This document shows positions 52,095 through 62,411 of a DNA stretch of 64,000 nucleotides, piece by piece; position 1 is the first letter of the stretch, and every line of letters begins with the position of its first letter. The translations under genes and the position numbers were made by a program. The notes under the pieces were generated by a model that had not been told where the DNA came from, made no database searches, and saw only the letters and a program-made list of their open reading frames with translations. The DNA comes from Brevundimonas vesicularis (lineage in GTDB: Bacteria > Pseudomonadota > Alphaproteobacteria > Caulobacterales > Caulobacteraceae): NCBI RefSeq assembly GCF_027886425.1, contig NZ_CP115671.1:992001-1056000 (forward strand). Direction: 5' to 3'.

Positions 52095-54992
52095 TTGTCC
52101 AACACCGGCTCTGACCACGCCTTGTCGATCGGCATCAATCGCAGCCAACTGGCCCAGATGTTCGCCCATGCGCCGGGGTTCATGGCGCTGGTCACGGGGC
52201 CGGACCATCGGTTCGAACTGACCAATCCCAACTATCAGAAGGTGATCGGCCACCGCGAGGTGATTGGGCGCACGGTGGGCGAGGTGCTGACAGATGCGGT
52301 GGCGCAGGGCTATCTGGACCTGCTGGACCAGGTTTACCGCACCGGCGAGGCGCACCGGGCCGATAGCGCCCTGTACGCCGTTCAGGCCGAGCCAGGCGAC
52401 GAGGTGGTGGACCGCTACGTCGATTTTGTCTTCCAGCCGCTGAAGGAAGACGGTCGGGTCTGGGGCATTTTCATCCAGGGGATGGATGTGTCGGATCGCT
52501 ACCGGGCGGACCAGGCGCTGGCGCTGAGCGAAGCGCGATACGGCGCCCTGTTTGCGGCGATGGCGACGGGCTTCTGCGTCATCGAGATGAAGTTCGACGC
52601 GGCCGACCGGCCCGTCGATTACAGGATCGTCGAGGGCAACAAGGCCTTCGAGGAGATGACAGGCCTGGTCGACCCTTACGGCAAATGGGTCAGCGAGATC
52701 GCGCCGGGGCTGGAGCAGCACTGGTTCGATCTTTATGGCGGCGTGGCGCGCACAGGCGAGCCGGTCCGTTTCGAGAACCCCGCCGACATCTTCGGTCGCT
52801 GGTATGACGTGCAGGCGCTGAGGATCGGCCAGCCGGGCGCCTGGCAGGTCGCGATCCTGTTCAACAACATCACCGAGCGCAAACAGAGCGAGACGCGTCA
52901 GAACGCGCTGCTGGAGCTGAACGACGCGATCCGCGACCTGACCGACGCCGGCGAAATCGCCCAGGCCTCCGCCCAGGTTCTGGCCCGCACCATGGGCGTC
53001 AGCCGGGCCGGATACGGCACGGTGGACACGGCCGCCGAGACCATCACCATCGCGCGCGACTTCAACCAGCCGGGGGTGAACAGCATCGCCGGCGTCCTGT
53101 CGTTCCGCGACTACGGGTCCTATATCGAGGACATCAAGCGCGGCGAGACGGTGGCGATCGACGACGTCGCCCTCGATCCGCGCACGGCTGATACGGCCGA
53201 GGCCCTGAGGGCCATCAGCGCCGGGTCGTTCGTCAACATGCCGCTGATGGAACAGGGGCGGGTCGTGGCGATGGTGTTCGTCAACCATGCGACGGCGCGT
53301 CACTATACCGACAGCGACCTGCGCCTGATGCGCGAGGTGGCCGAACGGGTTCGCACGGCGACCGAGCGCGCCCGAAGCGAGGCGGCCCTGCGCGACAGCG
53401 AGGCCCAGTTCCGGGTCTTCGCCCAGGCCACGCCGATCCAGATCTGGGCCAGCTGGGCCGACGGGTCGCTGTATTGGTTCAACCCCCAGGTCTATGCCTA
53501 CTCCGGCCTTGCAGAGGGCGCGTTGGACGGCACGACCGGGTGGGGCAAGGTCGTTCACCCGGACGACCTGGACTGGGCGTCCGAGCGATGGGTCCAGGCC
53601 CTGGCCAGCGGCCAGGTCTATGAGAACGAGTTCCGCATCCGCCGCCACGACGGCGTCTATCGCACCTTCATGGTTCGGGCCGAGCCCGTCCACGACGAAG
53701 AGGGGCGGATCCTGCGCTGGGTCGGGTCCAACACCGACATCGAGGACCTGCGCCGCCAGTCGGCCGAACTGGCGCGGTTCAATGAGACGCTGGAAGAACA
53801 GGTCGCCGAACGCACCAGCGCCCTGATGCAGGCCGAGGAGGCGCTGCGTCAGAGCCAGAAGATGGAGGCGGTCGGACAGCTGACCGGCGGCATCGCCCAC
53901 GACTTCAACAATCTGCTGGCCGGCATCAGCGGCAGCCTGGAACTGATCACCAACCGGATCGCGCAGGGGCGTCATGCCGAGGTGGAGCGGTTCACGGTGG
54001 CGGCGCAGGGGGCGGCGAAACGCGCGGCGGCCCTGACGCACCGGCTGCTGGCCTTCTCGCGGCGTCAGACCCTGGATCCCAAGCCGACCGATCCCAACCG
54101 CCTGATCCGCGGGATGGAGGATCTGGTGCGGCGCACGACAGGGCCGGGCATCGAGGTCGAGGTGGTCGCCGGCGCTGGCCTGTGGCCCGTGTTGATCGAC
54201 GCGCACCAGCTGGAAAACGCGGTGCTGAACCTGTGCATCAATGCGCGCGACGCTATGCCGAGCGGCGGGCGTCTGACGATCGAGACCGGCAATCGCTGGA
54301 TCGATGCGCGCACGGCCAAAGCCCAGGATCTGGAGCCGGGCCAATATGTCTCCATCTGCGTCAGCGACACCGGCACGGGCATGGCCCCCGAGGTGGCGGC
54401 GCGCGCGTTCGAACCCTTCTTCACCACCAAGCCGCTGGGAGAGGGGACGGGGCTGGGCCTGTCGATGATCTATGGCTTCGTGCGCCAGTCGGGCGGGCAG
54501 GTGCGGATCTATTCCGAGGCGGGCGAGGGGGCGATGATCTGCCTGTATCTGCCGCGCCACTTCGGCGAGGTGGACGACGCCGATCTGATCCCCGAGGTCG
54601 AGCAGGCCCCGCGCGCCCAGGCCGGCGAGACGGTGATGGTCGTGGACGACGAGCCGACGGTGCGGATGCTGGTCGCCGAAATCCTGCATGAGCTGGGCTA
54701 TCAGTGCATCGAGGCGTCCGACGGCGTGGCGGGGCTGAAGCTGCTGCAATCGGGCGCGCGGATCGACCTGTTGGTGACCGATGTGGGTCTGCCGGGCGGG
54801 ATGAACGGGCGTCAGATGGCCGATGCGGCGCGGATCGATCGGCCCGATCTGAAGGTGCTGTTCATCACCGGCTATGCCGAGAATGCGGTGGTCGGCAATG
54901 GGCACCTGGATCCCGGCATGCACGTCATGACCAAGCCCTTCGCCATGGAGGCGCTGGGCAGTCGGATCCGCGAACTGATCGAGGCGAGCTAG
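52095..54992 (+). CDS. Soluble hybrid histidine kinase (PAS-PAS-GAF-PAS-HK-REC)
   Basis: This 965-residue protein has no TM segment. The order is PAS (about 18-140), PAS (about 150-270), GAF (about 280-430), PAS (about 435-560), coiled coil, HisKA with H-box GGIAHDFNNLLAGISGSLE, HATPase_c (NLCINARDAMPSGG; GTGLGLSMIYGFV), then a C-terminal receiver (about 845-960) with phosphoacceptor Asp in LLVTDVGLPGGMNG. The H-box and receiver fusion resemble CckA-type kinases, but CckA is membrane bound and this protein is not. The start is TTG 52095 (GGGGGA upstream). Its stop shares a CTAG palindrome with the convergent esterase stop. Confidence 0.92.
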   Translation: MSNTGSDHALSIGINRSQLAQMFAHAPGFMALVTGPDHRFELTNPNYQKVIGHREVIGRTVGEVLTDAVAQGYLDLLDQVYRTGEAHRADSALYAVQAEPGDEVVDRYVDFVFQPLKEDGRVWGIFIQGMDVSDRYRADQALALSEARYGALFAAMATGFCVIEMKFDAADRPVDYRIVEGNKAFEEMTGLVDPYGKWVSEIAPGLEQHWFDLYGGVARTGEPVRFENPADIFGRWYDVQALRIGQPGAWQVAILFNNITERKQSETRQNALLELNDAIRDLTDAGEIAQASAQVLARTMGVSRAGYGTVDTAAETITIARDFNQPGVNSIAGVLSFRDYGSYIEDIKRGETVAIDDVALDPRTADTAEALRAISAGSFVNMPLMEQGRVVAMVFVNHATARHYTDSDLRLMREVAERVRTATERARSEAALRDSEAQFRVFAQATPIQIWASWADGSLYWFNPQVYAYSGLAEGALDGTTGWGKVVHPDDLDWASERWVQALASGQVYENEFRIRRHDGVYRTFMVRAEPVHDEEGRILRWVGSNTDIEDLRRQSAELARFNETLEEQVAERTSALMQAEEALRQSQKMEAVGQLTGGIAHDFNNLLAGISGSLELITNRIAQGRHAEVERFTVAAQGAAKRAAALTHRLLAFSRRQTLDPKPTDPNRLIRGMEDLVRRTTGPGIEVEVVAGAGLWPVLIDAHQLENAVLNLCINARDAMPSGGRLTIETGNRWIDARTAKAQDLEPGQYVSICVSDTGTGMAPEVAARAFEPFFTTKPLGEGTGLGLSMIYGFVRQSGGQVRIYSEAGEGAMICLYLPRHFGEVDDADLIPEVEQAPRAQAGETVMVVDDEPTVRMLVAEILHELGYQCIEASDGVAGLKLLQSGARIDLLVTDVGLPGGMNGRQMADAARIDRPDLKVLFITGYAENAVVGNGHLDPGMHVMTKPFAMEALGSRIRELIEAS

Positions 54993-55957
54993 AGCCGGGC
55001 GTTCAGCCAGGTGCGGATCGCCTTGCGCGCGCCGCGCGCGGCCGGGCCGCCGAAATGCAGGAAGCCGTGCGGGGTCTCGGGCACGCGGATCAGGTCGGCG
55101 TCCGAAGCCTCGCCCCAGCGCGTGGCCATCAACAGACTGTCTTCGAACAGAGGGTCCTGTTCGCCGGCGAGGAACAGGGCGGGCGGCAGGCCGGTCAGGT
55201 CGGCATACAGGGGCGAGACGTCGGGCTGGCGCAAGGCCGCCTCGTCGCGATCCGGCGCCAGGCGCGCCAGATCGGCCTGCATCGTCGGGCCGTTGAACAG
55301 CAGGGTTTCTGGCCCCGCCGAGCGCACGCTTTCGGTACCCGACAGGTCGAAGACGCCGTAGGTGAAGACGCAGCCCTTCACCAGGTCGATCAGCCCCTGG
55401 TCGCGCAGGGCGATGGCGGTCAGGGCGGCCAAATGCCCGCCGGCGGATTCGCCCGCCAGAAACAGGGTCGAGGCGCCCAGTTGATCGACATTCGTGACCG
55501 TCCAATAGGCGGCGGCCAGACAGTCGGCGATGGCGGCGTCGATATAGATCTGACGTCGCTCGGACAGCAGGCGATAATCCACCGAGACCACGCAGAAGCC
55601 GTGGTGGGCCAGATGGGCGTTCAGCCGGTCGTTCAGCCCGGCGCTGCCCAGCACCCAGCCGCCGCCGTGGATGTCCAGGATGACGGCGCGGGGCGTGCCC
55701 GTCGGATGCAGGATGCGTAGAGGAACGGGGTGATCGCCGTCCGTCTGGACGATCTCGACCGTCACGCCCCGTTTCTTGAGACGCGGGGTGGTGACCCGCC
55801 CGGCGGCCGCGTCCAGCCACAGCGACAGCCGCTGGCCCGCATCGATCCGCCAGCCGTCGGTGCGCAGACGGGGCGCGCGGGCGAGGACGGCGTTGATCCG
55901 CCGCACCGCCGCCTGCTGGGGCGGGGCGAATTCGACGAGGTGACTGCGCAGGGTCAT
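54989..55957 (-). CDS. HSL-family alpha/beta hydrolase (esterase/lipase)
   Basis: This 322-residue enzyme of the hormone-sensitive-lipase family has an oxyanion-hole motif DIHGGGWVLGS, a nucleophile elbow GESAGG (Ser), a catalytic Asp in AGEQDPLFEDS and a His in PHGFLHF. There is no signal peptide, so it is cytoplasmic. It hydrolyses short-chain esters of unknown nature. The start at 55957 is chosen over an upstream frame to 56029; the ribosome site is weak. It is convergent with the hybrid kinase gene and overlaps it by 4 bp. Confidence 0.9.
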   Translation of the reverse strand: MTLRSHLVEFAPPQQAAVRRINAVLARAPRLRTDGWRIDAGQRLSLWLDAAAGRVTTPRLKKRGVTVEIVQTDGDHPVPLRILHPTGTPRAVILDIHGGGWVLGSAGLNDRLNAHLAHHGFCVVSVDYRLLSERRQIYIDAAIADCLAAAYWTVTNVDQLGASTLFLAGESAGGHLAALTAIALRDQGLIDLVKGCVFTYGVFDLSGTESVRSAGPETLLFNGPTMQADLARLAPDRDEAALRQPDVSPLYADLTGLPPALFLAGEQDPLFEDSLLMATRWGEASDADLIRVPETPHGFLHFGGPAARGARKAIRTWLNARL

Positions 55958-56049
55958 GAAGCTTGAGTGTGCAGCGGCGGGTTTGGTTTCAAATCGGGGC
56001 CTTTGGCCTAGCCTCGTCAGCCACGACAAAGCCGGTTATCGTCCGCCCC

Positions 56050-56223
56050 ATGAAACGGCTCACCCCCTTCGGCGTCCTGTTGATCTTTGGCTTGGTCGGG
56101 CTTTTGACGGGCAAGTTCGGCCTGTGGTTCGCGTTCGGCCTGGTCGCCTGCATCGCCGTCAGCGTGATGCAGAACCGGGGCGCGGCGAAGACGCCGCCCG
56201 GGGATCCGGACAGTCAGGGTTAG
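56050..56223 (+). CDS. Small single/double-span membrane protein
   Basis: This 57-residue protein has a hydrophobic stretch (FGVLLIFGLVGLLTGKFGLWFAFGLVACIAVSV) that could be one or two TM helices, then a short polar tail ending DPDSQG. A longer frame begins at 55963 but its extra part looks non-coding. The ribosome site is poor. It is included because the hydrophobic pattern is clear and the composition fits. Confidence 0.5.
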   Translation: MKRLTPFGVLLIFGLVGLLTGKFGLWFAFGLVACIAVSVMQNRGAAKTPPGDPDSQG

Positions 56224-56264
56224 GCCCTCAAGCCGTCCTCGCCGGGTGACCAGCCGTTCGGTCC

Positions 56265-58082
<1,818 letters not shown>

Positions 58083-58110
58083 GTGACTTTCGATCCTCTC
58101 GGGCGACGCC

Positions 58111-58160
58111 GGAGAGGGAAACCGCGCACAGCGCGGCGGAGGGGGCGGAAACGGGTGTGA
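58111..58160. repeat. Half copy of the GGGGGCGGAAA palindromic repeat
   Basis: GGAGAGGGAAACCGCGCACAG...GCGGAGGGGGCGGAAA...GGGTGTGA matches, with small changes, one arm of the repeat at 63433-63584. It lies upstream of the uup start, inside the divergent region with the SMR gene. Confidence 0.6.
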
Positions 58161-58256
58161 TCTAAGGGGTTCAGGCCCATTTCGCCACTGGAAAGGCGAT
58201 ACGAGCCGCAGGCTGTGGATTTGCGGCCGGGCGTCGGGCCGGGCTATGGGCCTGTC

Positions 58257-58595
58257 ATGAGCATGATCACCTGGGCCGCGCTTCTGGGCGCCATCGCGCT
58301 GGAGGTGGCGGGCACGACGATGCTGCAGGCCTCGCAGCAGTTCACGCGGGCCTGGCCGACGGCGGGCATGGCGGTCTGCTACGGCCTGGCCTTCTACCTG
58401 CTGTCGATCGCCTTGCGGCAGATGCCGGTGGGGATCGCCTATGCGATCTGGAGCGGGTTGGGGGTGGTGCTGATCTCGGTGATCGGGACGGTGGTGTTCC
58501 GCCAGCGGCTGGACCTGCCGGCGATGGTCGGGCTGGCGATGATCGTCGGCGGGGTGATGGTGATAAACCTGTTCTCCAAGACGGTCGGGCATTGA
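58257..58595 (+). CDS. Small multidrug resistance (SMR/EmrE-like) transporter
   Basis: This 112-residue protein has four TM helices. The conserved membrane Glu lies in AIALEVAGTTML (E14 equivalent), and GIAYAIWSGLGVVLISVIG holds the conserved Trp and G-x-G motif. It exports cationic disinfectants or guanidinium-type compounds as a dimer, driven by protons. ATG 58257 is chosen; an upstream frame from 58215 is not homologous. It is followed after 40 bp by the YcgN-like gene. Confidence 0.93.
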   Translation: MSMITWAALLGAIALEVAGTTMLQASQQFTRAWPTAGMAVCYGLAFYLLSIALRQMPVGIAYAIWSGLGVVLISVIGTVVFRQRLDLPAMVGLAMIVGGVMVINLFSKTVGH

Positions 58596-58635
58596 GGCTG
58601 TGACAAGCGACGGCGCGGCGCGTATGAGGCGCGCC

Positions 58636-59097
58636 ATGCAGCCCTACTGGGAAACCAAGACCCTGGCCGAGATGTCGCCCTCCGAGTGGGAGGGGCTGTG
58701 CGACGGGTGCGGGCTGTGCTGCGTGATCCGGTTCGAGGACGAGGATACGGGCGAGGTCATTCCGACGCGGGTGCATTGCAAGCTGTTCGATCCGAACGCC
58801 TGCGCCTGTTCGGACTATGCGAACCGCAAGGCCCAGGTGCCGGACTGCATCAAGCTGACGCCCGGCAATATCGAGGCGTTGGAGTGGATGCCCAAGTCGT
58901 GCGCCTATCGCCGGCTGCACGAGGGGCGGCCGCTGGCGACATGGCATCATCTGATCTCGGGCAGTCGCGAGACGGTGCATACGGCGGGCGTGTCGGTGCG
59001 GGGGCAGACGATCTCGGAGCTGTCGCTGGCCGAGCCGGAGGACGCGCTGGACTTCGAGGCGCCGGAATGGACGGTCGAACGCGGCCGGGAGCGATAG
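58636..59097 (+). CDS. YcgN-family (UPF0260) cysteine-cluster protein
   Basis: This 153-residue soluble protein has Cys clusters CDGCGLCCVIRFEDEDTG, HCKLFDPNACACSDY and CIKLTPGNIEALEWMPKSCAYR, which match the UPF0260/YcgN zinc or iron cysteine-cluster family. The function is unknown. ATG 58636 is chosen because GAGG lies about 7 nt upstream; GTG 58600 is an in-frame alternative. It is probably cotranscribed with the SMR gene. Confidence 0.92.
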   Translation: MQPYWETKTLAEMSPSEWEGLCDGCGLCCVIRFEDEDTGEVIPTRVHCKLFDPNACACSDYANRKAQVPDCIKLTPGNIEALEWMPKSCAYRRLHEGRPLATWHHLISGSRETVHTAGVSVRGQTISELSLAEPEDALDFEAPEWTVERGRER

Positions 59098-59213
59098 GGT
59101 AGCACCCCCTAGCCAGCGCAATGACGCTGGTTGAAAGGCTGCGAAAACAAGCCATTGGCGAATTATGTGGACGTTCTTCCGGCCTGAGGACGCTGGTCCG
59201 CTATGGTTTGGGC

Positions 59214-59654
59214 ATGACGGGAAATCAGGACGACGAAGAGGGCGGCTGCGGCGGGGCGCGCGAGACGGCCGCGTCCTGCGCCGGGTGGATGGAGCCCCTG
59301 TTCCTGATGATGAAGGCCAAGATCGAGGAGACGGCCAAGAGCGTCTGCGAGACGGACGTCAAGGACGCCGCCGTCGCCGAAAAGGTCGCGCGCCAGATCG
59401 GGGTGATCGCGCGGTCGGCCAAGGCGGTCGAGGCGATGCGGCTGCTGTGCCTGAGCGACAACGAAGAGGACGAGATGGGTGGACGAACCTACGACCCCGC
59501 CGAGGACGAAATGCTCCGACGAAAGCTGGTCGTCGAATACGAAAGGCTTGATCGGAATCTGGAGGAAAAGCAGGCCGAAGCAGCCGAAAGATCAAGAGCT
59601 AAGGCTGGAGATCAGCCATCTTCAGCTTTTGAAACACCAGTATCAGCCGACTGA
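59214..59654 (+). CDS. Hypothetical protein at the head of the GTA cluster (small terminase candidate)
   Basis: This 146-residue acidic, helical protein starts MTGNQDDEEGG; a longer frame from 59121 is possible. A central helix (MEPLFLMMKAKIEETAKSV...AVAEKVARQIGVIARSAKAVEAMRLL) is followed by a charged coiled-coil-like tail (MLRRKLVVEYERLDRNLEEKQAEAAERSR). It lies directly before terL, the place of the small terminase gene (g1) in gene transfer agents. That is the only ground for the proposed role; no sequence match is claimed. Its 3' end overlaps the terL frame. Confidence 0.7.
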   Translation: MTGNQDDEEGGCGGARETAASCAGWMEPLFLMMKAKIEETAKSVCETDVKDAAVAEKVARQIGVIARSAKAVEAMRLLCLSDNEEDEMGGRTYDPAEDEMLRRKLVVEYERLDRNLEEKQAEAAERSRAKAGDQPSSAFETPVSAD

Positions 59655-60795
59655 CCTGAGCCTGAAAACTTGGCTGCTGCTGGGCGGCCGGGGATCGGGC
59701 AAGACATTCGCCGGGTCGGTCTGGATCGACGTTTTGGCCCGCGAGTTTTCGGGCATCACCCTGGCCCTGGTCGGCCCCGCCCTGCACGATGTGCGCGAGG
59801 TGATGGTGGAGGGGGCGTCGGGTATCAAGGCGCTGGCGGAGCCGGGCGACCGGCCGCGCTGGGAGGCGGGGCGGCGTCGGCTGGTGTGGGGTAATCAGTC
59901 GGCGGCCTATGCGTTTTCGGCCGAGGATCCCGACAGTCTGAGGGGGCCGCAGTTTCACGCCGCTTGGGCGGACGAATTCTGCGCCTGGCGGCGGCCGGAG
60001 ATGGTGCTGTCGAACCTGAGGTTCGGACTGCGGCTGGGGGCCTCGCCGCTGCTGGCGGTGACGACGACGCCCCGGCCGATCCCGGCGCTGAGGCGGTTGA
60101 TGGCCGAGGCGGGGACGGTGACGGAACGGGCGGCGACGGCGCTGAACGCGCAGAATCTGTCGCCCGGCTTTCTGGCGCATCTGAACGACGTCTATGGCGG
60201 GACGCGGCTGGCGGCCCAGGAGCTGGAAGGCGTGGTGGTCGAGGGCGAGGGCGCCCTGTTCCGCATCGCGGACCTGAAACGGGCCAGGGGCGCACGGCCG
60301 GCCGAACTGGACCGGATCGTCGTGGCGGTCGATCCGCCGGCGACCGCGACCGGAGACGCCTGCGGCATCGTGGTGGTGGGGCGAAAAGGTCGCCACGCCT
60401 TCGTGCTGGCCGACCGGACGGTGCAGGGGCGCTCGCCCCAGAGCTGGGGCGGGGCGGTCAGCGCGGCCGCACGCGAGTTCGGCGCGCACGAGGTGGTCGC
60501 CGAGAGCAATCAGGGCGGCGACATGGTGCGCTCGGTTCTGGCCATCAGCGCGTGTCCTTGCCGGATCGAGATGGTCCACGCCTCGCGGTCCAAGGCGGCG
60601 CGGGCCGAGCCGGTGGCCCTGCTGTATGAACAGGGGCGGGTCGTCCACTGCGACGCCTTCCCGGCGCTGGAGGAAGAGATGCTGGCGCTGGGCAGCGAGG
60701 GCGGACCCAGCCCGGATCGGGCCGACGCCCTGGTGTGGGCGATTACGCGGCTGATGCTGGGGCCGCAGTCGGCGCCTAGGATAAGCCGGCTTTAG
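59479..60795 (+). CDS. Terminase large subunit (GTA/phage TerL)
   Basis: This 438-residue DNA-packaging motor has Walker A GGRGSGKT (69-76), Walker B region AAWADEFCAW (Asp-Glu) and motif III-like VTTTPRP. A C-terminal nuclease domain has VVAVDPPATATGDACGIVVVG (metal-binding Asp) and PDRADALVWAITRLML. The short length and sequence style fit alphaproteobacterial GTA TerL (gp2) that packages random host DNA by headful cutting. GTG 59479 is used for lack of a better start, but it overlaps the previous gene by 176 bp. A start near 59600-59630 (CTG/TTG) would still keep all motifs. Confidence 0.9.
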   Translation: MDEPTTPPRTKCSDESWSSNTKGLIGIWRKSRPKQPKDQELRLEISHLQLLKHQYQPTDLSLKTWLLLGGRGSGKTFAGSVWIDVLAREFSGITLALVGPALHDVREVMVEGASGIKALAEPGDRPRWEAGRRRLVWGNQSAAYAFSAEDPDSLRGPQFHAAWADEFCAWRRPEMVLSNLRFGLRLGASPLLAVTTTPRPIPALRRLMAEAGTVTERAATALNAQNLSPGFLAHLNDVYGGTRLAAQELEGVVVEGEGALFRIADLKRARGARPAELDRIVVAVDPPATATGDACGIVVVGRKGRHAFVLADRTVQGRSPQSWGGAVSAAAREFGAHEVVAESNQGGDMVRSVLAISACPCRIEMVHASRSKAARAEPVALLYEQGRVVHCDAFPALEEEMLALGSEGGPSPDRADALVWAITRLMLGPQSAPRISRL

Positions 60796-60807
60796 CGGAC
60801 CAAGACC

Positions 60808-60930
60808 CGTCATTCCGGGGCGTCCGAAGGACGAACCCGGAACCCAGGGGGCTTTTGACAACGCTGGGGTCAGCGCCGAGGGGCGGCCCTGGCTTCCGGG
60901 TTCCGCGCGGGGCGCGGCCCCGGAATGACG
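60808..60930. repeat. 120-bp palindromic element downstream of terL
   Basis: The outer arms CGTCATTCCGGGGC (60808-60821) and GCCCCGGAATGACG (60917-60930) are a perfect 14-bp inverted repeat. Inside, AACCCGGAA (60834-60842) pairs with TTCCGGGTT (60894-60902), and CCAGGG with CCCTGG. The whole can fold as one long imperfect hairpin. It fills most of the 163-bp gap between terL and the spike-base gene. Confidence 0.75.
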
Positions 60931-60958
60931 ACCGCATCTATTGAATAGGAGAGACGAT

Positions 60959-61246
60959 ATGCCGGCCATTCCCGAGCGGGACGGATTGCTGAACCATGGG
61001 CGCGATGCGGGCGGGCCGGCGAGGCGCGCGGCGGCGGTCACGCCCAGCGACGCGGCCGATCTGACGACCTACGCCAAGGCGCTGTATGTCGGTGCGGCGG
61101 GCAATGTCCGTGTGCTGACGGTCGGGGGCGAGGATATTGACGCCGTGACCTTCGCCAACCATCCGGTGGGGTGGTTGCCGGTGCAGGTGCGCCGGGTGCT
61201 GGCGACCGGGACGACGGCGACGCAGATCGTGGCGGCCTTCGACTGA
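60959..61246 (+). CDS. GTA head-spike base protein (RCAP_rcc01079/GhsA-like)
   Basis: This 95-residue protein has the core AAVTPSDAADLTTYAKALYVGAAGNVRVLTVGGEDIDAVTFANHPVGWLPVQVRRVLATGTTATQIVA. It matches the spike-base family named after R. capsulatus rcc01079 (GhsA), which attaches head spikes to the GTA capsid. The start at 60959 follows TAGGAGA. The stop and the next start overlap (TGATG), so the two genes are translationally coupled, as expected for base and spike partners. Confidence 0.85.
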   Translation: MPAIPERDGLLNHGRDAGGPARRAAAVTPSDAADLTTYAKALYVGAAGNVRVLTVGGEDIDAVTFANHPVGWLPVQVRRVLATGTTATQIVAAFD

Positions 61247-62373
61247 TGTCGGGTCTCGAGATCGGAGCGGCGACGGCGGCGCCGGGCGGGGTTCTGGGGC
61301 GGGCGCGGTTTTCCGTGCCCGACCTGCCCGTCTGGTCGGCGGCGGTCAGGACGATGCAGGCGGGAGGGCGCGAGGCGCGCCTGCTGTGCATCGGCGACAG
61401 CGTGACCCAAGGCTATGGCGCGGTCTCCGGCGGCTGGACGCCGAACGGTCGGGCGAGCGCCTGGCCCGAGCGGCTGGCGGCGATGATGAGCGGGCGGGGC
61501 CTGCCGGCCTCGGCGGCGTCGGTCGCGGGCGCGGGGGCGGCGGACGGGGCCAGCGGGGGTTATTCCGCCTATGATCCGCAGGTGACGATGGGGGCCGGGT
61601 GGGGCGTCAACGCCTTGACCGGGATGGGCGGCAAGCTGTTTTCGGGCGCGGCGTCGTCGACGGGCGTCTGGAGTTTTCAGCCGAACGGGACGGTCGATCG
61701 GTTCGATCTGTGGGCCGTGACCAACACGGCGCTTGGGGTGCTGACGGTCGAGACGGACGGGTTGGTGCGGGCGACGGTCAACACCACCAAGGCGGCGGCG
61801 ATGGAGGTTGCGACCGTGGCCTTTCCCGAGACCGCCGGGCCGGTGAGCGTGCGCTGGGCCTCGGGCGGGGCGGTGTTTATCGCGGGCGGGGTCGCATGGC
61901 GCTCGGACGTGCGCCGCGCACGGGTGATCAACGCGGGATGGGGCGGGGCCAAGATCGCGGACTGGATCACGACGGATCAGCCGTACCGGGCCTATGGGTC
62001 GATCCCGGCGGCGGCGCCCGATCTGTCGGTCGTGTGCCTGACCATCAACGACTGGAATGCGGGGACGGCGGTCGCGACCTACAAGGCCGGGCTGGGGACG
62101 TTGGTGGACCGGTGCCTGACGACGGGGGACGTGCTGCTGATGACCGGATGTCCGTCCGATCCGACCCAGGGCAAGGCGAGCTATGCAACGCAAGCCGCGA
62201 TCCGCGATGCGGTGTTCGAGGTGGCGGCGACCCGGGGATTGTCGGTGCCGATTGACGGGACTGCCCTGTTCGGCGGCGGCTTCGCTGGCGGGCTGATGTT
62301 CGATTCCGTCCATCCCAATGCGGCGGGCCAGGCGAGGATCGCCGAGGCGGTGCGGGCGCGCGTGATGATCTGA
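61246..62373 (+). CDS. SGNH/GDSL hydrolase-fold protein, candidate GTA head-spike/fibre
   Basis: This 375-residue protein has GDS motif block LLCIGDSVTQGYGA (catalytic Ser), a central insert that looks beta-rich and lectin-like (about 125-225; WSFQPNGTVDRFDLWAVTN... VRWASGGAVFIAGG), block III/N-D (VCLTINDWNAG) and block V D-x-x-H (MFDSVHPNAAGQARIA). Such esterases deacylate polysaccharides. Coupled to the GhsA-like gene, it holds the position of GhsB (rcc01080), the spike fibre that binds recipient capsule. Esterase activity on surface glycan is an inference. Confidence 0.8.
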   Translation: MSGLEIGAATAAPGGVLGRARFSVPDLPVWSAAVRTMQAGGREARLLCIGDSVTQGYGAVSGGWTPNGRASAWPERLAAMMSGRGLPASAASVAGAGAADGASGGYSAYDPQVTMGAGWGVNALTGMGGKLFSGAASSTGVWSFQPNGTVDRFDLWAVTNTALGVLTVETDGLVRATVNTTKAAAMEVATVAFPETAGPVSVRWASGGAVFIAGGVAWRSDVRRARVINAGWGGAKIADWITTDQPYRAYGSIPAAAPDLSVVCLTINDWNAGTAVATYKAGLGTLVDRCLTTGDVLLMTGCPSDPTQGKASYATQAAIRDAVFEVAATRGLSVPIDGTALFGGGFAGGLMFDSVHPNAAGQARIAEAVRARVMI

Positions 62374-62411
62374 GGTTGTCGCGCACGCTCGCGCGGTGAT
62401 AACCGTGGCGG

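Noticed and set aside
52095..54992. Calling the hybrid kinase CckA
   Set aside because: The H-box and receiver fusion are similar, but CckA is membrane-anchored with two TM helices and lacks a GAF domain; this protein is soluble with PAS-PAS-GAF-PAS.
52065..55820. 1251-codon - strand frame
   Set aside because: It runs antisense through the hybrid kinase and out of frame through the esterase gene on its own strand; both have full sets of motifs. Length alone is explained by high GC.
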